A stretch of 8,699 nucleotides of DNA from contig DAOWCY010000259.1 of assembly GCA_030639305.1 (NCBI GenBank), positions 1-8,699 on the forward strand, in the 5' to 3' direction. The notes under the pieces were generated by a model that searched no databases, was not told the origin of the DNA, and saw only the letters and a list, made by a program, of their open reading frames with translations. Position 1 is the first letter of the stretch; the number at the start of each line of letters is the position of its first letter. This stretch comes from JAGLQA01 sp023135565 (GTDB taxonomy: Bacteria; Acidobacteriota; Aminicenantia; UBA2199). The position numbers were made by a program, and so were the translations under genes. Of the stretch, positions 1 to 6,517 are shown in pieces.

Positions 1-253
1 AAATTTAATTTCAATAAAAACACGAAACTAAATGGTAATGTTGGGGCTAAACAAGGTTTTTTTAGGATAAAAGCTAAGAATGCAGAATGGCGGATAAAAA
101 CAAGGTTACTCACCTGTTACACGCCACCGACAGTATGCTAAAACCCCTTAACTATGAGCATTTTAAAAAAAATTATTTTTTTGATGGTGAATTTGGGAAA
201 CCATCCATCTTTGTTCAACCGGAAAGGGGACGGACCATATTTTCTTCCCTCTC
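1..253. other. AT-rich leader region upstream of the restriction operon
   Basis: This stretch is clearly AT-richer than the genes to its right and holds no recognisable gene family. It contains an A8 run (165-172) next to a T7 run (176-182), and a weak inverted repeat GATGGT (183-188) / ACCATC (200-205). The only possible coding content is a 56-codon ORF listed separately. No copy of the hairpin repeats that fill the gaps further right is present here, so the left boundary of the island cannot be placed from this window. Confidence 0.5.
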
Positions 254-257
254 TTGA
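87..257 (+). CDS. Possible 56-aa small ORF, unknown function
   Basis: An ATG at 87 opens a 56-codon frame ending in TGA at 255-257. It has an in-frame stop just upstream (TAA at 75-77), so it cannot extend further. The predicted product starts MADKNKVTHLLHATDSML, has no transmembrane segment or signal peptide, and ends with a basic, aromatic-rich tail. I do not recognise it. Evidence for expression is poor: there is no convincing Shine-Dalgarno site, and its stop codon overlaps the -35 box of the operon promoter (254-259). It could be a real small gene, the remnant of a larger one, or a chance open frame in AT-rich DNA. Codon use in the first half looks plausibly coding; the second half contains A and T runs. 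Confidence 0.22.
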   Translation: MADKNKVTHLLHATDSMLKPLNYEHFKKNYFFDGEFGKPSIFVQPERGRTIFSSLS

Positions 258-282
258 CTTTCTATGACTTATCTTCTAAAAT
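254..282 (+). promoter_or_regulatory. Sigma70-type promoter of the restriction operon
   Basis: TTGACT (254-259) and TAAAAT (277-282) are separated by exactly 17 bp, a near-consensus sigma70 promoter. Transcription would start near 289, leaving a leader of about 90 nt before the first gene at 380. No operator palindrome or second promoter is evident between the promoter and the gene, and no controller-protein gene is present. Confidence 0.7.
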
Positions 283-363
283 TCATTATGTTAAAAAAAG
301 GAATTAACAACCCGGAAAATAAATTTAATAATGTCGGAAAAATAATCCCCGGTGATGCGTACC

Positions 364-368
364 AGGAG
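364..368 (+). promoter_or_regulatory. Ribosome binding site for the helicase-nuclease gene
   Basis: AGGAG lies 11 nt before the ATG at 380, in an A-rich spacer. The frame is closed upstream by TGA at 353-355 and no other start lies between, so this site fixes the start codon. Confidence 0.8.
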
Positions 369-379
369 AAAAACTAAAA

Positions 380-3300
380 ATGGATAATCGTTTTTTTGAA
401 AAGCCGGTGCTCAATTCACCTTACGAGTACCCGAAACGGCACTGGGAACTCGATAGCCAGGGACAACCCACCCAAAAGATCATCGAAAAAAGACGCAGTG
501 TAGAATTAATTACGCCTATTCCTAAACCCCGCAAACAAAAAATTACACATGAAAACCAGCGGGAATTCGTTTTCGATGAAGGTAAGGGACTTTCCACGGA
601 GCAGCAGCAGTACGATCCTACTTCGATTATCAACGAGCTGCGCCAACAAGTAGATAAGTGGAGAACGCTGCCTCAAAAAAATTGGCGGGTGACGCCTGAG
701 ACGGCCCGTTTGCTGCACCATTGGCGAAAATATAGATATAATAATATACGCCCTTTTTTTTGCCAGGTGGAAGCGGCTGAGACTGTTGTCTGGCTTACCG
801 AAGTGGCTCCCAAAATCGGCGCTGCGGGAAAAAAGTTCCTCGGTCACCTAACCGACGCCAACAATGACGCCAACCCGGAACTGCTGCGGCTGGCTTTAAA
901 GATGGCTACCGGCGCCGGGAAGACTACTGTTATGGCGATGTTGATCGCCTGGCAGACTATCAATGCCTTACGCCGTCCTAACAGCAAAAATTTCACTCGC
1001 GGTTTCCTGGTGGTCACGCCGGGTTTGACTATCCGCGACCGGCTGCGGGTGCTGCAGCCCAATGACCCCGACAGTTATTACGCTGCTCGTGAATTAGCGC
1101 CCCATGATATGCTGGCGGATTTAGAGCGGGCAAAAATCGTTATTACCAATTACCATGCCTTTAAACTGCGCGACCGTATGGAGCTTTCGAAAGGGGGCCG
1201 TTCTCTCCTACAGGGCCGCGGAGACGCTTTAAATACCCTGGAAAGCGAAGGGCAGATGCTGCAGCGGGTGATGCCCGGTCTTATGGGCATGAAAAATATC
1301 CTGGTTATAAACGACGAAGCGCATCATTGTTACCGGGAGAAGCCCGACGGCGAAGGCGCTTTGAAAGGCGATGAAAAGAAAGAGGCCGAGAAAAACAACG
1401 AAGCGGCCCGGTTATGGATTTCAGGTATCGAAGCCGTCAAACGCGGCATCGGTAGAACTACTATTCTCGACCTTTCGGCCACCCCTTTTTTCCTGCGCGG
1501 TTCCGGTTATGCCGAAGGTACGCTTTTTCCCTGGACTATGAGTGATTTTTCGCTGATGGACGCCATCGAATGCGGCATCGTGAAACTGCCCCGGGTGCCT
1601 GTGGCCGATAATATACCCGGCGGAGAAATGCCCCAATACCGCAACCTGTGGGAACATATTCGCAGCAAGATGCCCAAGAAGGGCCGCGGCAAAGCCAAAG
1701 AACTGGACCCGCTCAGCCTGCCGCCTAACCTGCAAACCGCGCTGCAGGCCCTCTACGGTCATTATAAAAAAACTTTCGAGTTGTGGCAGGAGGCGAAAAT
1801 TCACGTGCCGCCGTGTTTCATCGTAGTTTGCAACAATACCTCCACCTCCAAATTGATTTACGATTTCGTTTCCGGTTTTTACAGGAAAAACGAAGACGGT
1901 TCGGAACAACTTGAAAACGGACGACTGGAATTGTTTCGTAATTTCGACGACTACGGTAACCCGCACCCCATGCCGCGCACCCTTTTGATCGACAGCGAAC
2001 AGCTCGAATCCGGCGACGCATTAGATAAAAAATTCCGAAAAATGGCTGCCCCTGAAATAGAACGTTTCCGGCGCGAGATCGTGGAACGCACCGGGGATCG
2101 CAGCCGGGGTGAGAATATCAGCGACCAGGACTTGCTGCGTGAAGTGATGAACACCGTAGGTAGGGAAGGCCGTTTAGGCGGCTCGATCCGCTGTGTGGTT
2201 TCGGTGTCTATGATTAACGAAGGTTGGGACGCCAATACCGTCACCCATGTGTTGGGTGTACGTGCTTTCGGCACCCAATTGTTGTGCGAGCAAGTGATCG
2301 GGCGCGCCCTGCGCCGCCAATCTTACGAACTCAATGAAGAAAATTTATTCGATGTAGAATACGCCGATGTGCTGGGCATACCTTTCGATTTCACCGCCAA
2401 ACCGGTGATTGCGCCGCCGCAGAAGCCCAGGGAAACCATCCAGGTCAAAGCCATGCGCCCTAAGCGCGATTATTTAGAGATCACTTTTCCCCGTGTTCGC
2501 GGCTATCGTATCGAACTGCCGCGGCAGGAGCGGCTAACCGCGGAATATAACGAAGATTCTGTGTTAGAGCTAACCCCGGATCTCACCGGGCCGTCTATTA
2601 CAAAGAATGAAGGCATCATCGGGGAAGGTGTTGATCTTAACCTAATTCATACCGGCGACCTGCGTTTTTCTACGCTTTTGCTTAATCTTACCAAGCGCCT
2701 GCTCATCACCAAATGGCGCGATCCCGGTAATGAACCCAGGCTGTACCTTTTCGGCCAGTTGAAACGGGTCACCAAAAAATGGCTGGATAATTGTTTAGTG
2801 TGTAAAGGCGGGACTTACCCGGCGCAGTTGATGTATTTAGAACTGGCGGATATGGCCTGCGAACGTATTACCGCCGGTATTAACCGTTCTTTTGCCGAGG
2901 AAAAGCCCATTAAAGCCGTTTTGGACACTTACAATCCCACCGGGTCCACTCAACATGTCAATTTCAACACCTCGAAACTCAGCCGCTGGGAGACTGCGGC
3001 TAACAGGTGTCACATCAACTGGGTGGTTTTAGACAGCGACTGGGAAGCGGAATTCTGCCGGGCTGCCGAAGCCCATCCCATGGTTAAATCCTACGTCAAG
3101 AATCACAACTTAGGCTTAGAAGTGCCTTATAGGTACGGCTCGGAGATGCGCATCTACCTGCCGGATTTTATCGTGATTTTGGATGACGGCAAAAACGAAC
3201 CGCTGCACCTAATAGTGGAAATAAAAGGTTACCGCCGCGAGGACGCCAAAGACAAAAAAGCCACCATGGAAACCTACTGGGTGCCCGGCGTGAACTACCA

Positions 3301-3430
3301 CGGCCGGTATGGGCGCTGGGCTTTCGCTGAATTCAGGGAAGTTTACCAAATCGAAGCGGATTTCAAAGCCCACGTGGAAGAAGAGTTTAATAAAATGATA
3401 GAGACTGTCACCGCCCCGGCGGCGCAATAA
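380..3430 (+). CDS. Type III-like restriction enzyme, Res subunit (DEAD/DEAH helicase with PD-(D/E)XK nuclease)
   Basis: This is the ATP-dependent restriction subunit of a type III-like system. It would translocate on or switch DNA using ATP and cut DNA left unmodified by the partner methyltransferase encoded next to it. Superfamily 2 helicase motifs appear in order: Walker A ATGAGKT (residues 176-182), DEAH (312-315), SATP (366-369), NEGWD (613-617) and the arginine-finger motif VI QVIGRALRR (638-646). The C-terminal endonuclease signature is PD (928-929) followed by EIKG (947-950), so both the helicase and nuclease centres look intact. At 1016 aa it is complete and near the usual size for type III Res proteins (about 900-1000 aa). 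The N- and C-terminal sequences resemble the group NCBI calls the BPTD_3080 family of restriction endonucleases; that placement is from memory. The gene is first in a two-gene operon, ending 9 nt before the methyltransferase, the reverse of the usual mod-res order. A T8 run at 754-761 is the longest homopolymer in it. Confidence 0.95.
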   Translation: MDNRFFEKPVLNSPYEYPKRHWELDSQGQPTQKIIEKRRSVELITPIPKPRKQKITHENQREFVFDEGKGLSTEQQQYDPTSIINELRQQVDKWRTLPQKNWRVTPETARLLHHWRKYRYNNIRPFFCQVEAAETVVWLTEVAPKIGAAGKKFLGHLTDANNDANPELLRLALKMATGAGKTTVMAMLIAWQTINALRRPNSKNFTRGFLVVTPGLTIRDRLRVLQPNDPDSYYAARELAPHDMLADLERAKIVITNYHAFKLRDRMELSKGGRSLLQGRGDALNTLESEGQMLQRVMPGLMGMKNILVINDEAHHCYREKPDGEGALKGDEKKEAEKNNEAARLWISGIEAVKRGIGRTTILDLSATPFFLRGSGYAEGTLFPWTMSDFSLMDAIECGIVKLPRVPVADNIPGGEMPQYRNLWEHIRSKMPKKGRGKAKELDPLSLPPNLQTALQALYGHYKKTFELWQEAKIHVPPCFIVVCNNTSTSKLIYDFVSGFYRKNEDGSEQLENGRLELFRNFDDYGNPHPMPRTLLIDSEQLESGDALDKKFRKMAAPEIERFRREIVERTGDRSRGENISDQDLLREVMNTVGREGRLGGSIRCVVSVSMINEGWDANTVTHVLGVRAFGTQLLCEQVIGRALRRQSYELNEENLFDVEYADVLGIPFDFTAKPVIAPPQKPRETIQVKAMRPKRDYLEITFPRVRGYRIELPRQERLTAEYNEDSVLELTPDLTGPSITKNEGIIGEGVDLNLIHTGDLRFSTLLLNLTKRLLITKWRDPGNEPRLYLFGQLKRVTKKWLDNCLVCKGGTYPAQLMYLELADMACERITAGINRSFAEEKPIKAVLDTYNPTGSTQHVNFNTSKLSRWETAANRCHINWVVLDSDWEAEFCRAAEAHPMVKSYVKNHNLGLEVPYRYGSEMRIYLPDFIVILDDGKNEPLHLIVEIKGYRREDAKDKKATMETYWVPGVNYHGRYGRWAFAEFREVYQIEADFKAHVEEEFNKMIETVTAPAAQ

Positions 3431-3433
3431 GGA
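3429..3433 (+). promoter_or_regulatory. Ribosome binding site overlapping the upstream stop codon
   Basis: AAGGA overlaps the TAA stop (3428-3430) of the nuclease gene and sits 6 nt before the methyltransferase ATG at 3440. The arrangement favours translational coupling, so the two subunits would be made from one mRNA with the methyltransferase depending on the transcript of the nuclease gene. Confidence 0.75.
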
Positions 3434-3439
3434 AGCATT

Positions 3440-6238
3440 ATGGCTAAGAAGAAAACCGATAAAACAGTTGAAACCATCAGGCATAAGGACGCCACCCGCA
3501 AACATATCCCTACCGCCGAATTCCAATCGGTGCTGCGCAAAGAGGAGCAGAACCCTATCCGCACCGCTTATGAAAGGAGGAACCGGGACTTAGACCCGCA
3601 GCTTGTTTGGCGCGGCAAAGATGAGCAGGACTGGTCCGACTTAGTGGTCGAAGCGCCGCCGCTTTACATCCAGGAAAAGGTGCATCCTAAGGTATTGATC
3701 GACGATTTAAAAAAGCAGACCGAAGAACAGGAGCAGGGCGGGCAATTTTCGCAGCAGGATTTATTTGCCGATTTTAACGGCCTGCCTGACGGAGCGGTAA
3801 GCACCGAGTTTTATCAGCATGACGCCAACTGGAGCAACAGGATGATTTTGGGCGACAGTTTGCAGGTCATGGCCTCTTTGGCAGAAAGGGAAGGTTTGCA
3901 GGGCAAGGTGCAGTGTATTTATCTCGACCCGCCTTATGGCATCAAGTTTAATTCCAACTTCCAGTGGTCTACTACCAGCCGGGACGTCAAGGACGGCAAT
4001 CCTGAGCATATTAGCCGCGAGCCGGAGCAGGTGAAAGCCTTTCGCGACACCTGGCGGGACGGCATCCATTCATATCTTACTTATCTTCGCGACCGGTTGA
4101 CCGTGGCCCGTGACCTGCTCACCGAATCCGGTTCGATCTTCGTCCAGATCGGTGATGAGAACGTACACCGGGTACGAGCCTTAATGGACGAAGTATTTGG
4201 GGAACAAAATTACTTATCCACTATTTCCTATCGAACCACAGGTGGGTTCGCAACAAAGGGACTAAGTAGAATTGGGGATAACATCCTTTGGTATTCAAAA
4301 TCTTTTGAAAAAGTGAAATTGCGTCAGCTCTTCGAGGCTAAGGATTTCAAGGAAGATCACAACTATAAGATGTTAGAAGATGAAAGTTATAAAAATTGGC
4401 CTATGACGATAGACCAGCAGAATGGATTTGTTCCATTACCTGACCGTATAAGGATTTTCCGATTCTCCGATGCAACGGGTCAAGGCAGCCCGAAAGAAGA
4501 AACCCCATTCGAAATCAATGGCAAAGTCTACTATCCACATAGGAATACACACTGGAAAGCCAATTATCCTGCTGGCATGGCGCGGCTCCAAAAATCGAAT
4601 AGACTTTCTGCAAGTGGTAGAACGATAAGTTATAAGAGATATTTCGATGATTACTTGTGCAAACCTATTAACTCTACTTGGCTTGATACTGGCATTTCTG
4701 GATTTGCTTCTCAAAAAATGTATGTGGTTGAGACTCTTCCAGACGTAGTTCAGCGATGTATACTAATGGCGACAGATCCGGGCGACCTGGTGCTGGACCC
4801 TACCTGCGGCTCAGGGACAACAGCCTATGTTGCCGAACAATGGGGCCGCCGCTGGATAACTATAGATACCTCGAGAGTGGCGCTGGCACTGGCAAGAGCA
4901 AGAATCATGGGCGCACGATTCCCCTTCTACCTGCTCGATGACAGCCGCGAAGGACAAATCAAAGAAGCCGAAATCTCCCAAAAAACGCCTTCCCAATCAC
5001 CTACCTACGGCAATATCCGCCAGGGCTTCGTCTACCAACGAGTACCCCATATCACCCTCAAAGCCATCGCGAACAACACCGAAATCGACGTCACCTGGGA
5101 AAAATTCCAGCAATCCCTGGAACCGCTGCGAACACAACTCAACCAACTGCTAAATAAATCCCGGCAAGAATGGGAAATCCCCAGGGAAGCCGCAGAAGAC
5201 TGGCCCGAAGAAGCTAAAAAAATACACTCCCAATGGTGGCAGCTCCGCATCCAACGACAAAAAGAAATAGATAACTCCATCGCCGCTAAAGCCGATTACG
5301 AATACCTCTACGATAAACCCTACGAAGATAAAAAAAAAGTTCGCGTGGCCGGCCCCTTTACCGTGGAAAGCCTGTCCCCGCACCGCGTCCTCGGCGTGGA
5401 CGAAAACGACGATCTCATCGACCCTAAAAACGCCTTAGGCGGCGAAACCGGCAGCGAAACCGAATTCGTCAAAATGATTATCGAACACCTGAAAACCTCC
5501 GGCGTCCAACAAGCTCATAAAGAAGACAAAATCAACTTCGATACCATCATGCCCTGGCCCGGCAAATATATCTGCGCCGAAGGCCGCTATACCCAGGGCA
5601 AAGAAGAAAATATCACCGTCAAACGGGCCGCCATCTTTATCGGCCCGGAATTCGGCACCGTGTCCCGGCCCGACTTAGTGGCCGCCGCCCGCGAAGCCGG
5701 GGACGGCGATTTCGACACCCTCATCACCTGCGCCTTCAACTACGACGCACCCTCTTCGGACTTCGATAAATTAGGCCGCATCCCGGTACTGAAAGCCCGT
5801 ATGAACGCCGACCTGCACATGGCCGACGATCTCAAAAATACCGGCAAAGGCAACCTCTTCGTCATTTTCGGCGAACCGGATATCGACATCCTGGATGCCG
5901 AAAATAACCAGATAATAGTAAAAGTCAACGGCGTCGATGTCTTTCACCCCAACAGCGGCGAAGTGCGCAGCGACGGTGCCGAAGGCATTGCCTGCTGGTT
6001 TATCGACACCGACTATAACGAAGAAAGCTTCTTCGTCCGCCACGCCTATTTTTTAGGCGCTAACGACCCCTACAAAGCGCTGAAAACTACCCTCAAATCG
6101 GAAATCAACAAGGACGCCTGGGACTCTCTGCACAGCGACGTTTCCCGTCCTTTCGATAAACCCGGCTCAGGCCGCATTGCCGTCAAAGTGATCAACCACT
6201 TAGGCGACGAAGTCATGAAAGTATTCAAGGTACCCTGA
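3440..6238 (+). CDS. Type III-like site-specific DNA methyltransferase, Mod subunit (beta-class amino-methyltransferase)
   Basis: This is the modification and specificity subunit, an S-adenosylmethionine-dependent amino-methyltransferase, most likely N6-adenine. The catalytic motif DPPY is at residues 163-166 and precedes the SAM-binding motif DPTCGSGTT (453-461). That order (IV before I) defines the beta class, to which type III Mod proteins belong. GDS (138-140) and the segment FVQIGDENVHRVRALMDEVF (about 234-253) are also typical of this family. The region between, about residues 257-440, is where the target-recognition domain belongs. At 932 aa it is well longer than ordinary type III Mod proteins (about 550-700 aa): some 400 residues follow the methyltransferase core, including a helical, charged stretch (about 550-625) and a conserved-looking VAGPFTVESLSPHR block from residue 636. 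The function of this tail is unknown; contact with the Res subunit is a reasonable guess. The recognition region is AT-rich, suggesting replacement. A run of nine A at 5330-5338 encodes three lysines. Confidence 0.94.
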   Translation: MAKKKTDKTVETIRHKDATRKHIPTAEFQSVLRKEEQNPIRTAYERRNRDLDPQLVWRGKDEQDWSDLVVEAPPLYIQEKVHPKVLIDDLKKQTEEQEQGGQFSQQDLFADFNGLPDGAVSTEFYQHDANWSNRMILGDSLQVMASLAEREGLQGKVQCIYLDPPYGIKFNSNFQWSTTSRDVKDGNPEHISREPEQVKAFRDTWRDGIHSYLTYLRDRLTVARDLLTESGSIFVQIGDENVHRVRALMDEVFGEQNYLSTISYRTTGGFATKGLSRIGDNILWYSKSFEKVKLRQLFEAKDFKEDHNYKMLEDESYKNWPMTIDQQNGFVPLPDRIRIFRFSDATGQGSPKEETPFEINGKVYYPHRNTHWKANYPAGMARLQKSNRLSASGRTISYKRYFDDYLCKPINSTWLDTGISGFASQKMYVVETLPDVVQRCILMATDPGDLVLDPTCGSGTTAYVAEQWGRRWITIDTSRVALALARARIMGARFPFYLLDDSREGQIKEAEISQKTPSQSPTYGNIRQGFVYQRVPHITLKAIANNTEIDVTWEKFQQSLEPLRTQLNQLLNKSRQEWEIPREAAEDWPEEAKKIHSQWWQLRIQRQKEIDNSIAAKADYEYLYDKPYEDKKKVRVAGPFTVESLSPHRVLGVDENDDLIDPKNALGGETGSETEFVKMIIEHLKTSGVQQAHKEDKINFDTIMPWPGKYICAEGRYTQGKEENITVKRAAIFIGPEFGTVSRPDLVAAAREAGDGDFDTLITCAFNYDAPSSDFDKLGRIPVLKARMNADLHMADDLKNTGKGNLFVIFGEPDIDILDAENNQIIVKVNGVDVFHPNSGEVRSDGAEGIACWFIDTDYNEESFFVRHAYFLGANDPYKALKTTLKSEINKDAWDSLHSDVSRPFDKPGSGRIAVKVINHLGDEVMKVFKVP
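4205..4765 (+). other. AT-rich target-recognition segment of the methyltransferase, probable swapped domain
   Basis: This part of the methyltransferase gene encodes the region between the FGEQN segment and the DPTCGSGTT SAM motif, where beta-class enzymes carry their target-recognition domain. A hand count gives 216 G+C in 540 bases (4201-4740, 40%), dipping to 28-30% in the 60-base blocks at 4261 and 4621. The flanks are 52-58% (4081-4200) and 57-60% (4741-4860). The reading frame is intact throughout and the encoded sequence remains alignable in style to the family, so this looks like homologous replacement of a specificity module and not an insertion. Edges are approximate to about 20 bases. 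Confidence 0.6.
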
Positions 6239-6241
6239 TGC

Positions 6242-6316
6242 CCCCACTCGCGTGGCCCCGTACGCACGGGGAGGCGATAAGCCGCTTCGCAGCAAGGTGG
6301 CGATTTTGCCTCTCAT
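6242..6316 (+). repeat. Hairpin repeat copy R1 (with an extra hairpin)
   Basis: R1 begins 3 nt after the methyltransferase stop. A shortened first hairpin, CCAC-TCGC-GTGG (6244-6255), is directly followed by a second, CCCCGT-ACGC-ACGGGG (6256-6271), with the same 6-bp stem and 4-nt loop as the first hairpin of the other copies but different pairs next to the loop. Then comes GCGATAA and the second-type hairpin GCCGC-TTC-GCAGC (6281-6293, one mismatch), followed by AAGGTGGCGATTTTG. The next copy starts 76 bp after this one. The hairpins could also slow or end transcription of the operon, but no T-run follows them directly, so they are not called as intrinsic terminators. Confidence 0.8.
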
Positions 6317-6317
6317 A

Positions 6318-6416
6318 CCCCACTCGCGTGGGGGAGCAATAAGCCGCTTCGCGGCAAGACAGCGCTTTTGATTCTCAATCATCAAAAGTTTGGCCCCCGG
6401 CAGGGTCGCCGGAGGC
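6318..6416 (+). repeat. Hairpin repeat copy R2 (full-length type)
   Basis: R2 carries the module in full. Hairpin A is CCCCAC-TCGC-GTGGGG (6318-6333) and hairpin B is GCCGC-TTC-GCGGC (6343-6355). A third inverted repeat, CTTTTGAT (6365-6372) / ATCAAAAG (6381-6388), has an 8-bp stem. After GTTTGG there is a fourth, CCGGC (6397-6401) / GCCGG (6408-6412). It matches R4, about 1.8 kb downstream, over most of its length and in the same orientation. Confidence 0.85.
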
Positions 6417-6450
6417 GTTGAGCCGCTTCGCGGCAGATGAGCGTTTTTCA
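6417..6450 (+). repeat. Hairpin repeat copy R3 (partial)
   Basis: Only hairpin B (GCCGC-TTC-GCGGC, 6422-6434) and a diverged tail ATGAGCGTTTTTCATT are present; hairpin A is missing. It abuts R2 directly, and the ATPase promoter region begins right after it. Confidence 0.7.
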
Positions 6451-6469
6451 TTGAACATTGATAAGGGAT

Positions 6470-6498
6470 TTTACTTATGTTTCGTTTTTGTTTATAAT
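6470..6498 (+). promoter_or_regulatory. Promoter of the ATPase-nuclease gene
   Basis: A perfect -10 box TATAAT (6493-6498) lies 17 bp after TTTACT (6470-6475), which matches the -35 consensus at four of six positions. The predicted start is near 6505, so the leader would be only about 13 nt and the Shine-Dalgarno site would sit at its very 5' end. The promoter lies between repeat copy R3 and the gene, giving the ATPase its own transcription independent of the restriction operon. Confidence 0.6.
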
Positions 6499-6504
6499 AG
6501 TCTT

Positions 6505-6509
6505 AGGAG
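6505..6509 (+). promoter_or_regulatory. Ribosome binding site that decides the ATPase start
   Basis: AGGAG sits 8 nt before the ATG at 6518. The reading frame is open upstream to a TTG at 6458, but that codon has no ribosome binding site and lies before the TATAAT box. The ATG at 6518 is therefore preferred, which also makes the protein begin MSVNKK just before the family's conserved FFNTAGPV segment. Confidence 0.85.
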
Positions 6510-6517
6510 TTAACGAT

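Noticed and set aside
1421..1966. Long minus-strand open frame of 181 codons inside the helicase-nuclease gene
   Set aside because: It lies wholly within a motif-supported gene on the other strand and encodes no recognisable protein.
4860..6238. Apparent shift to C-rich skew in the last part of the methyltransferase gene
   Set aside because: Hand counts over several lines vary from line to line in both halves of the gene, so I cannot claim a clean boundary or a separate origin for the tail.
6242..6355. Intrinsic terminator after the restriction operon
   Set aside because: The hairpins are GC-rich but none is followed directly by a T-run; a role in ending transcription is possible but not shown.
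6200..6451. Minus-strand open frames across the repeats (also 8184-8447 and 8426-8617) that share PREWG and LPGAKLL peptides
   Set aside because: The shared peptides are simply the hairpin repeats read in reverse; there is no ribosome binding site or family match, and the frames overlap real genes.
6458..6517. N-terminal extension of the ATPase from a TTG at 6458
   Set aside because: It lacks a ribosome binding site, spans the TATAAT promoter box, and adds 20 residues before the conserved start of the family; ATG 6518 has an ideal AGGAG.
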